Positions 34,853 through 40,791 of a stretch of 40,791 bases of DNA are shown in pieces. This stretch comes from Cryomorphaceae bacterium 1068 (GTDB taxonomy: Bacteria; Bacteroidota; Bacteroidia; Flavobacteriales_D; Cryomorphaceae). The first letter of the stretch is position 1. Each line of letters opens with the position of its first letter. A model generated the notes under the pieces. The model ran no database searches. It was not told the DNA's origin and saw nothing but the letters and a program-made list of their open reading frames with translations. The position numbers and the translations under genes were made by a program. Location: contig JAPVXR010000021.1 of the NCBI GenBank assembly GCA_027214385.1, positions 1 through 40,791 of the forward strand, read 5' to 3'.

Positions 34853-35458
34853 ATGAGAAAACTGTTCAAATTTAGTGCCGATTACAAGGAAAATAGCTTT
34901 CCTGATCTGATCTACTCCGAGAATCTTGATGAGTCTATCGCAAGGTGGGCTCGATACATTGCAGAAAACAGCTCAACAAGCGAATTCTATGCTGAATTAT
35001 CTTCTACTGTCAATAAGCGCAATGATATGAAAATGGAAAAGGTGGCAGGAGCGGCTAACTTTTACCAACTCACATTCAAATCAACCATTGATACAAGAAA
35101 AGTTTTCATTGAAGAGATTGATATTACACCCGACTTCATTGCAAATCTGAAGTATTTGTCAACTGAGGATGGAGGTAGAAGGGGTTTTGCAAACATCGGT
35201 TACCGTCCATTGGTAAAGTTTCCATTTAGTAAGTATTACACATCAGGAGAGCAAATATTCTCAGACCGCGAAAAAGTGTTTCCCGGTGAAACCATAAAAG
35301 CACAAATTAGGATGGTAGACAAAGTCAGCTATAAAGGATGTCTGGAAGTTGGTATGGAGTTTGAATTTTGTGAGTCACCTACTATGCCGGTAGGAAAAGG
35401 TGAAATTTTGGAAATTCATAACGATGAACTAAAAAAACCAGCTGCTGACATTTTATAA
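34853..35458 (+). CDS. Cassette gene with EF-Tu-like C-terminal barrel
   Basis: This is a 201-residue soluble protein. The N-terminal half (MRKLFKFSADYKENSFPDLIYSE, helical) is not recognised. The C-terminal half (GGRRGFANIGYRPLVKFPFS, then FPGETIKAQIRMVD, YKGCLEVGMEFEF, PVGKGEILEI) matches the pattern of the EF-Tu domain 3-like beta-barrel found alone in small bacterial proteins (GYRP, G-E/D-x-I-A-x-I, L-x-G-M-x-F, G-x-G-x-V/I-L). A role in translation or RNA/tRNA contact is possible but not shown. It starts 13 nt after attC-9. Confidence 0.72.
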   Translation: MRKLFKFSADYKENSFPDLIYSENLDESIARWARYIAENSSTSEFYAELSSTVNKRNDMKMEKVAGAANFYQLTFKSTIDTRKVFIEEIDITPDFIANLKYLSTEDGGRRGFANIGYRPLVKFPFSKYYTSGEQIFSDREKVFPGETIKAQIRMVDKVSYKGCLEVGMEFEFCESPTMPVGKGEILEIHNDELKKPAADIL

Positions 35459-35504
35459 ACATGCATAGCTTCCTATCCTCGGCTACGACCCGGCGGACCG
35501 GATA

Positions 35505-36794
35505 GTGATAAACAGACTTAAAAAGAAATCAGTGAAGAAATTACCATTAGCTATAGCTCTACTACTTTTTTTATCTGCGAATGCGCAAAATTCAGACTGG
35601 ATTCTGTACAATGAGGGTAACTCAGATCTACCGGACGACCTTATTCGATCAATTGTCTTTGACGGAAACGGTCATAAATGGATTGCTACGAATGGAGGCT
35701 TGGCAGAATTCGATGACGTAAACTGGAATATTTACACTACAGACAATTCTCCATTAGTAACTAATCAAATAACCTCAGTTGCAGTAGAGAGCGATTCTAT
35801 AAAATGGATTGGTTGCTACTTCCAAGGAGGGTTAGCAAGATACGATGGACAAAATTGGAGTGTATATAATGAGAGTAACTCCGGTTTACCCAATAATTGG
35901 ATTACTTCAATCGCAATTGATAGTAGTGGCCATAAATGGATTGGAACCAATGGAGGTGGCTTAGCTGAGTTTGATGATTCAAACTGGACGATTTACAATA
36001 CATCCAATTCAGACCTACCTTCCAACTCGGTGGAAGTAGTCGAAATTGATGACAACGGAATTTTATGGATTGGCACTTCAAGCGGAACAAATGATAGTGG
36101 TTTATCCAAATTTGATGGTCAAAATTGGACTTTGTACAACACTGACAACTCGGGCTTGGCAGGAAATGATGTTACAGCAATCGCTTTAGATAGTAATCAA
36201 CATGTTTGGACGGGATCATATTATCAAGATATGTCATATTTTGATGGTCAGGATTGGATATTGCACGATACCGTTCGTGAAGGAGGTAGTGGATATGCGA
36301 CTACAATTGCCATTGATAATGAAGGTTCGAAATGGATTGGAACGTATGGATTTGGCAACACCATAGGCTTTGCAAAATTTGATGGAACAAATTGGTTTGT
36401 CTTAAACGAAAACAACTCGGAGTTACCGGTCAATAATGTGCTGACAATAGCCATTGACGAGAATGGTTCAAAATGGATAGGCATGTACTATGGAGGTTTG
36501 GCGGTATATTCAGGAAGTGGCCTAGTGACAAGTCTGTCAAGCTCGGCGGAACACACAGACAAGAATTTGATCCTTTATCCCATTCCGGCAAATGATCAAT
36601 TAAACATTAAAACAACGAATAATGAGACAATCAAAGAAATATCGTTGTACAACAGTATTGGGGAACTTGTATTACTAAAAGTAACCAACGGTAAATTCGC
36701 AAGCCTTGATTTAAGCAAATTAGGAAATGGTGTATTCTATGTCAAAGTCAATTGTGTAGAAAGCGCTTATGTCAAAAAAATTATATTAAAGTAA
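35505..36794 (+). CDS. Secreted Trp-rich beta-propeller protein with T9SS sorting domain
   Basis: This 429-residue exported protein has a signal peptide (residues about 1-27, ANAQ). It has about seven repeats of the pattern W-x-x-[YF]-x-x-x-N-S-x-L-P/A-x-N, then I-x-x-I-A-I/V-D, then K-W-I-G-T/C, then G-G-L-A-x-[FY]-D-G. This is the two-component-regulator propeller (Reg_prop) signature. The C-terminus (LILYPIPANDQLNIKT to YVKKIILK) is a T9SS sorting domain. The start is GTG 35505, in a short hairpin (CCTATCC / GGATAG). It is the last plus-strand gene of the array and its function is unknown. It may bind glycans as repeat-propeller proteins often do. Confidence 0.86.
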   Translation: MINRLKKKSVKKLPLAIALLLFLSANAQNSDWILYNEGNSDLPDDLIRSIVFDGNGHKWIATNGGLAEFDDVNWNIYTTDNSPLVTNQITSVAVESDSIKWIGCYFQGGLARYDGQNWSVYNESNSGLPNNWITSIAIDSSGHKWIGTNGGGLAEFDDSNWTIYNTSNSDLPSNSVEVVEIDDNGILWIGTSSGTNDSGLSKFDGQNWTLYNTDNSGLAGNDVTAIALDSNQHVWTGSYYQDMSYFDGQDWILHDTVREGGSGYATTIAIDNEGSKWIGTYGFGNTIGFAKFDGTNWFVLNENNSELPVNNVLTIAIDENGSKWIGMYYGGLAVYSGSGLVTSLSSSAEHTDKNLILYPIPANDQLNIKTTNNETIKEISLYNSIGELVLLKVTNGKFASLDLSKLGNGVFYVKVNCVESAYVKKIILK

Positions 36795-36954
36795 AATTTA
36801 AGCGTTCATAAGGTATTCACAACCTGCTCCGCTGTATGCGGTTGTTTTCTTGTTTACCATGGTATCGGTTTTTCTCAAACTACAACGCTCTGAAGATCCG
36901 CTCGAACGGAAAGCGTAAACTACCGCTGCAATTCGGGAAACGATTCTTCTCAAC

Positions 36955-36988
36955 AAAAAAAATCCCAACGCCTCTGCATTGGGATTTT
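36955..36988 (-). terminator. Intrinsic terminator for the FN3 gene
   Basis: AATCCCAA (36961-36968) pairs with TTGGGATT (36979-36986). Reading the minus strand, the stem is followed by eight Ts (A-run 36955-36962), so it ends transcription of the gene at 37063. Confidence 0.85.
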
Positions 36989-37062
36989 AACTTTGTCGGT
37001 AGTGCATCGTTTCTTCTCCTGTTTACATGTATAGAATTCGAATTAGAGGGGGGGAAGAAAGG

Positions 37063-37686
37063 TCAGGCAGCCATGATCAAGGCCACATCGCTGTAGGCGC
37101 TCGACTTTGTGCCGCTGATGGCTTTTACCTTAAACCAGTAGTCGGTACCACGGGTCAGGTTGTTTACTGATGCTTTGCTTTTCGAGGTCACCGTGGCCAC
37201 TTGCCATGTAGCCTCGGGGCTGGCAGGATCTGTAGTGGTGTATTCTACCTGGTAAGCCTTGGCATGGTCTATGGCTTTCCAGTCCAGCACTACCTCGCCG
37301 CTTTTTTCGCTGCGCTTGGCCATAAATTCTATGGGCTGCGCGAGCGGTCCCGATGGTTCGGGCTTGCGGCGTACATCAAATCCCGAGCTCAAAATCACAT
37401 CTTCATCACCATTGGCAGTGAAGTTTACATAGGTGGCCATCCTGCGCATCAGCTCCAGGAGGGCAGCCGTTTCACGTCTGCGACGCGCTATGGCTCTCTT
37501 ATCGCCAAAGGCTGACTTCTCAAGCCATTCGGCGGTTAGCTCTGCCTGTGCCGTAAGGTCGGCAATGGCAGGGTCGGGTGTGGGGAAATTCGCGTTTCCG
37601 TCCACGTTTCGGATAATCAGCGCAGTCTTGTCCAAGAGCTGGGCTGTAGTCAGGCTACTTAAGCCGGATCGAACCTTAAAGTTCAT
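37063..37686 (-). CDS. Fibronectin type III domain protein
   Basis: This 207-residue protein has no signal peptide. The N-terminal half is helical and charged (MNFKVRSGLSSLTTAQLLDKTALIIRNV, then AIARRRRETAALLELMRRMATYV). The C-terminal part (about 118-205: EKSGEVVLDWKAIDHAKAYQVEYTTTDPA to YWFKVKAISGTKSSAYSDVALIMAA) is a single fibronectin-III module. I have seen this architecture in many Bacteroidota genomes as an intracellular or phage-like small protein of unknown role. It is flanked on the left by its terminator, is opposite in orientation to the main array, and is not itself framed by attC sites. Confidence 0.85.
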   Translation of the reverse strand: MNFKVRSGLSSLTTAQLLDKTALIIRNVDGNANFPTPDPAIADLTAQAELTAEWLEKSAFGDKRAIARRRRETAALLELMRRMATYVNFTANGDEDVILSSGFDVRRKPEPSGPLAQPIEFMAKRSEKSGEVVLDWKAIDHAKAYQVEYTTTDPASPEATWQVATVTSKSKASVNNLTRGTDYWFKVKAISGTKSSAYSDVALIMAA

Positions 37687-37919
37687 AATCTCGAAATTTA
37701 GTAAAACGCCTCACACGTCGTTGTGTTTTTGGTCGCTACTAAAGCATACCATTCGGGCTGTCAGAAAGTTACATGCCCATCAGACCGAAATCTGAAAAAT
37801 GTCGATAAACTGTAAGTAACTGTTAATGTACTGTTTAAGAATTTCGGCAGAAAGTTGAAAATCATTTATTGGCCAGCCAAAAAATGGAAGAGATGCAGGG
37901 GGCAATGTTATAGCTTTTT

Positions 37920-37990
37920 GAAAAAAAGCTGTTGATGCAAGGGGACAGGCTATAGATTTAAGGGCACAGGCTATAGATTTTTTGGCATAG
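37920..37990. repeat. 21-bp period repeat tract
   Basis: CAGGCTATAGATTT occurs at 37946 and again at 37967, period 21, with diverged units on both sides (GGCATAGCCTTTTGATTT to the right, AAAGCTGTTGATGCAA to the left). A period of 21 nt corresponds to a seven-residue unit, but no convincing gene uses it. Confidence 0.7.
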
Positions 37991-38195
37991 CCTTTTGATT
38001 TGGACGGACCCGTTATTGAAATAGGTGAAGAGGCTGTGGATGGAAAGGTGGAGGGGGTGGATTTTTGGGTTGGTGATGGGGGGGCGACGTTTAGTATATG
38101 AAAAGTAGGCGATTTCGAAGCACTAAACTTTCGATTAAGCAAGAGTTTTGATACGAGCTACAAGCCTTGATTTCACTACTGTTTCGCCTATTTTT

Positions 38196-38214
38196 TATAT
38201 ACATTGTTACGTGC
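38196..38214 (-). other. Partial attC (left half only)
   Basis: On the minus strand, six bases after the serine-hydrolase stop codon, GCACGTAACAATGTATAT matches the left arm of attC sites in this window (compare AACACTGTATATAG of attC-2). No matching right arm with GTTRRRY follows, so the site is truncated, which may mark the end of this cassette group. Confidence 0.45.
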
Positions 38215-38219
38215 AGTCT

Positions 38220-39611
38220 TTATTCTAATGTTTTAAGTATATATTTGGGAACCATCTCATTTGGAGGCGTACTTTTACCATAAATAGCGTAAGAGTTATA
38301 ATTCCCACCCGTAAATATGGTAATCATATCCAATTGGGGCCATATTTGTATTTTCTGACCACCATTACCTGTCGCTAAGAACGAGTTGTATTCTTTACCA
38401 TCTCTCAGATAGTATTTATGCTGCCAGAAATATCCATAATCTCCTTTATATGTGGTAAAAGTTTTGTCCAGCCATTCTTTTGATACTATTTGCTTACCTT
38501 GCCATTGCCCCTTTTCTTTATTAACTAGTGCCAACTTTAACAAATCTCTTGGCGTTGCATATAGTTGATTGAAAGTGTTTATACTCGATGGATTGGGCTC
38601 AAAAGTCCACTTGTAATTGGAAATTCCTAATGGTTCAAAAAGATGTTCTTGAGCAAAATCTTCTATCTTTTGCCCAGTAGCTTCTTCAATTAGGCTATTT
38701 ATTGTAAGTGAACATCCTGTGCAATAAGACGAAAATTGGCCAGGCTCTGATACCATAGGTAAGTCTAAAGTATGCTTCACCCAGTCTTCACTTTGCATCA
38801 TTGCTGATTCATTTCCAGCACTTTCTGGATTGTTATTTTCGCAATCCATACCATGACGGTACATGAGAAAATCCTTAATAGTGATTCTTTTTTTTCGCTC
38901 ATCTATATTGGCAATCTCAGGGTACTTAGAACTGAAATATGGTATCAATTTATCATTTTCGCTTTTCACGTAGCCTTTGTCAATTGCGATCCCAAGAAGT
39001 ATGCCTTTTAGAGATTTACCAGCAGAGCGCAATTGATGCATTGTGTTTTTATCATAACCATAGAAATACTCTTCTAGGACAAGTTTTCCGTCTTTATAAA
39101 CAAGAATGCTATGAACATCAGGATAGTTTCCTTTTATGGTTTCTTTTACCATCTCAAAAATGGTTTCAGGATTTTCAATTACGTTATTAATGTTTCCCGT
39201 TTCTATTCCATCTGAAGTCATTTCAGGAATTTGATAGGTGTAGTTTTCAGCTTTTCGAAAAAGGTCTCTACGTGGAAGCATTTCTGGTTTGTCGAATGCA
39301 GTGGTTATTAATTTAAAATTTTGCCCACCAGCATTATAACCTGAAATCTTGTCTTCGATATCTCTTTGAAAAACTACAGGGTCATTTTGAATATTTACAA
39401 AACTGTCTTGAGCTATTTGTTTCAAAGGATATTTGGCGTTGTCAATAATTGCATACAAGGTAGTATCCAATTCGGATGCTACTATCTCCAAGGATGAATT
39501 ACCAACATATTCATAACTGCCTTCATATTGGGTTAACTTTTCAAATTTGTTTTGTTCCTTTTGTTTAGAACATCCTATTAGAAATGGAATTATGAACAAA
39601 ATATTTTTCAT
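38220..39611 (-). CDS. Beta-lactamase-family serine hydrolase lipoprotein
   Basis: This 463-residue protein of the class C beta-lactamase/DD-peptidase fold has a lipoprotein signal (MKNILFIIPFLIGC, Cys14) and an N-terminal beta domain (about 25-110). It has the active-site SxxK (S196-A-G-K199), the Tyr motif at Y296 (SSYCTG) and a GNGGQ block near the end in place of KTG/HTG. Family members hydrolyse esters, amides or D-amino-acid peptides; it need not inactivate beta-lactams. It has a signal and is minus-strand, in a cassette-like setting: attC-10 upstream and a partial attC downstream. At 1.4 kb it is a large cassette gene. Confidence 0.85.
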   Translation of the reverse strand: MKNILFIIPFLIGCSKQKEQNKFEKLTQYEGSYEYVGNSSLEIVASELDTTLYAIIDNAKYPLKQIAQDSFVNIQNDPVVFQRDIEDKISGYNAGGQNFKLITTAFDKPEMLPRRDLFRKAENYTYQIPEMTSDGIETGNINNVIENPETIFEMVKETIKGNYPDVHSILVYKDGKLVLEEYFYGYDKNTMHQLRSAGKSLKGILLGIAIDKGYVKSENDKLIPYFSSKYPEIANIDERKKRITIKDFLMYRHGMDCENNNPESAGNESAMMQSEDWVKHTLDLPMVSEPGQFSSYCTGCSLTINSLIEEATGQKIEDFAQEHLFEPLGISNYKWTFEPNPSSINTFNQLYATPRDLLKLALVNKEKGQWQGKQIVSKEWLDKTFTTYKGDYGYFWQHKYYLRDGKEYNSFLATGNGGQKIQIWPQLDMITIFTGGNYNSYAIYGKSTPPNEMVPKYILKTLE

Positions 39612-39651
39612 TTTATATCTCAGTTTTTTTTTGATTCGTTCTATTCAGCTT

Positions 39652-39713
39652 GCACATAACGCTCAGGCTATGCTCAGTGTCCCGAAGGGGATTGAGTATA
39701 GGTGATGTTGGGC
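39652..39713 (-). other. attC-10, putative cassette site (minus orientation)
   Basis: On the minus strand GCCCAAC (39707-39713) opens and GTTATGTGC (39652-39660) closes a 62-bp site. The arms CTATACTCAATCCCC and GGGACACTGAGCATAGCC pair well around CTTCGGG. It follows the membrane-protein gene by 10 nt and precedes the serine hydrolase gene. Confidence 0.8.
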
Positions 39714-39723
39714 TTAGTATTTT

Positions 39724-40524
39724 TTACATTTTCCTCAATTCGTTCAATACTTTATCCCCGTCTGGAGTTAAACTGAAGGTCGCAAACCCTTCCTTCCATT
39801 GATCATGCGTGACATGTCTCAATAGACCCAATTCCAAGAATAAATTAAGTTCCTTAGAGTTTTTCGAAATGGTATTGCCTTTTCTCACTTCCGTTGCTGT
39901 ATTTCTAAATGCTTGCAATGCTTTGTTGTCACTTAGCTTCTCTATTATTATCTCGATATCATTCTTTATTCGTGTTTTAGGAGTTTCTTGAGCTTTAGGA
40001 GATGGCTTACTATCAGTCGTGTCGTTAATTGTCTCGGCTTGGGCTCTGAGAATTTCACGATTAGATTCCTCAAGCACCTTGATTTCTGATTCAAGCAGAG
40101 ACTTAGCTTCTCGTTCTTGGTTCAGCCTAACTTGAAGTTCATCGCGCTGATTTCGGACAATTTCATACGTTTCTTTCATGACTATGGAGCTAACGTCAAG
40201 TTTTGAGTATAACCACGGCTTAACTCTCTTCTCCGAGAGTGTTACAATGATTCTTGAAAAATTTAGCAAAAGGTATGTGACTATCAGTGCTCCAAAAGTC
40301 CACAGCACATTAATCAATAGTTCTTGGATTATATTCTTCGAAAAATAATAACCCTTAATGATTAGTATTTTTTCGTCAAGAGTGCAGTCGTCGTCAAAAT
40401 TGAATAGGGTGAATATTAAGGCCCAATTTCTGAGGATAAGTACGATGAAATATGTGGCTAAAAATGGGTTTGATGTCTTTTCTCTAAGGTTATCTCTGAA
40501 TGAGAAAAAAATATCCTTTATCAT
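39724..40524 (-). CDS. Cassette gene, membrane coiled-coil protein
   Basis: This 266-residue protein has two membrane segments (about 22-42, FLATYFIVLILRNWALIFTLF, and about 70-92, NVLWTFGALIVTYLLLNF). A cytoplasmic coiled coil follows (about 118-165, IVRNQRDELQVRLNQEREAK). A C-terminal 190-266 segment with LGLLRHVTHDQWKEGFATFSLTPDGDKVL reads like a winged-helix. I recognise the N-terminal pattern (MIKDIFFSFRDNLREKTSNPF) as common among Bacteroidota hypothetical membrane proteins. It sits between attC-11 and attC-10. Function unknown; a signalling or defence-sensor role is speculative. Confidence 0.75.
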   Translation of the reverse strand: MIKDIFFSFRDNLREKTSNPFLATYFIVLILRNWALIFTLFNFDDDCTLDEKILIIKGYYFSKNIIQELLINVLWTFGALIVTYLLLNFSRIIVTLSEKRVKPWLYSKLDVSSIVMKETYEIVRNQRDELQVRLNQEREAKSLLESEIKVLEESNREILRAQAETINDTTDSKPSPKAQETPKTRIKNDIEIIIEKLSDNKALQAFRNTATEVRKGNTISKNSKELNLFLELGLLRHVTHDQWKEGFATFSLTPDGDKVLNELRKM

Positions 40525-40539
40525 AGTTTATTTTATTAT

Positions 40540-40631
40540 GCCCAACAATTGTATAACACACACTAGTGCGCTTTTATCTCAGTATTTCGTGGATAACACA
40601 CACGCGAGTGCGTGTTATTCAGCTTATGGAA
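40540..40631 (-). other. attC-11, putative cassette site (minus orientation)
   Basis: On the minus strand the site opens with CCATAAGCTGAATAACACGC and closes with GTTGGGC (40540-40546). Its outer arms are almost the same as those of attC-5 at 30125-30174 in inverse orientation, with about 40 bp of extra sequence in the centre that forms a second CACACACGCGAGTGCGTG stem. Confidence 0.75.
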
Positions 40632-40791
40632 TCACCTCTGCACAGCCAGAGCTAGTAGCATTTTTTTATGCCTGCCCATCCATTCTGCCAAACTGCGGCA
40701 ATTCACCCCAAAACCTTTCGGAAAGATCCCACTCTTCCTAAATCGGCTTTGGTCGGCACCACAAGATAAGAAATAGCCGTTGGGAGTGGAA
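40632..40791. other. Window end without a called gene
   Basis: The last 160 nt hold a short minus-strand open frame (starting outside the window, stop near 40636). It has no recognised features, and I cannot tell whether it is the 3' end of another cassette gene. Confidence 0.4.

Larger units (their letters stand above)
37687..38219. other. Gene-poor region with repeat tract
   Basis: This 533-nt region lies between the FN3 gene and the minus-strand cassette array. It contains a 21-bp repeat tract (separate entry). A 120-codon minus-strand frame (37780-38142) of low complexity (Pro, Ser, Lys, Ala-rich) has no signal or family and I do not call it a gene. A partial attC box lies at its right end. 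Confidence 0.5.

Noticed and set aside
35459-35504. attC between the EF-Tu-like gene and the propeller gene
   Set aside because: There is a small hairpin (CCTATCC / GGATAG) but no YAAC or GTTRRRY boxes; not enough to call an attC.
37780-38142. 120-codon minus-strand ORF
   Set aside because: Low complexity and generated partly by the 21-bp repeats; no signal, family or clear start context, so I left it as an uncalled frame.
38220-39611. Antibiotic-resistance beta-lactamase
   Set aside because: The SxxK and Tyr motifs fit the broad serine-hydrolase family; the lipoprotein signal, N-terminal domain and GNGGQ block give no reason to infer resistance.
1-40791. tRNA, rRNA or integrase genes
   Set aside because: I looked for cloverleaf-type sequences and for tyrosine recombinase motifs near the cassette boundaries and saw none; a dedicated search would be needed to exclude them fully.

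Overview
The window looks like chromosomal DNA of a member of the Bacteroidota, probably a Flavobacteriales-type marine or environmental bacterium. The reasons are several secreted proteins ending in type IX secretion (T9SS) C-terminal sorting domains with a YPNP or FPNP start, many lipoproteins, a match to the Bacteroidota promoter (TTTG, 19 bp, TAnnTTTG), and tryptophan synthase TrpB2 with the lineage's usual neighbours. The species assignment is inference; no rRNA or tRNA was seen.

Region 1 (1-22.8 kb) is ordinary chromosomal content: secreted T9SS proteins, a 1164-residue multidomain GH13 amylase, a TraB/GumN-type protein, a CoA-transferase and SDR reductase pair, a CPA1 Na+/H+ antiporter, two TIM-barrel glycosidase-like lipoproteins, a SIMPL-domain protein, TrpB2, a CNNM/CorC-type membrane protein, and an overlapping three-gene unit: GH20 hexosaminidase, cutC, GH2 beta-mannosidase. 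Two short ssb paralogues close the region. The most notable regulatory element is upstream of trpB2: a 27-residue leader peptide with three consecutive Trp codons, followed by a strong intrinsic terminator. This is a textbook layout for ribosome-mediated tryptophan attenuation, and its promoter lies so close to the leader ATG that the leader mRNA may be leaderless.

Region 2 (about 23.07-36.8 kb) is accessory DNA made of mostly single small genes, all on the plus strand. Most are separated by imperfect inverted repeats of 50-130 bp with integron attC hallmarks (5' nYAAC, 3' GTTRRRY-like, asymmetric arms). No integron integrase is visible, so this reads as a cluster of attC sites lacking an integrase (CALIN). 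One attC is split by an IS110-family element whose 5' non-coding region could encode a bridge RNA. The array contains decay products: a gene with an in-frame stop, and a toxin-antitoxin pair with a frameshifted antitoxin and truncated RelE/ParE-like toxin. It also carries several large T9SS-exported repeat proteins.

Region 3 (36.8-40.8 kb) holds a minus-strand fibronectin-III gene with its terminator and a 21-bp repeat tract. Beyond it are two more cassette-like genes with attC sites, all on the minus strand and so pointing back toward the main array. One of these attC sites is a near-copy, in inverse orientation, of one at 30.1 kb.
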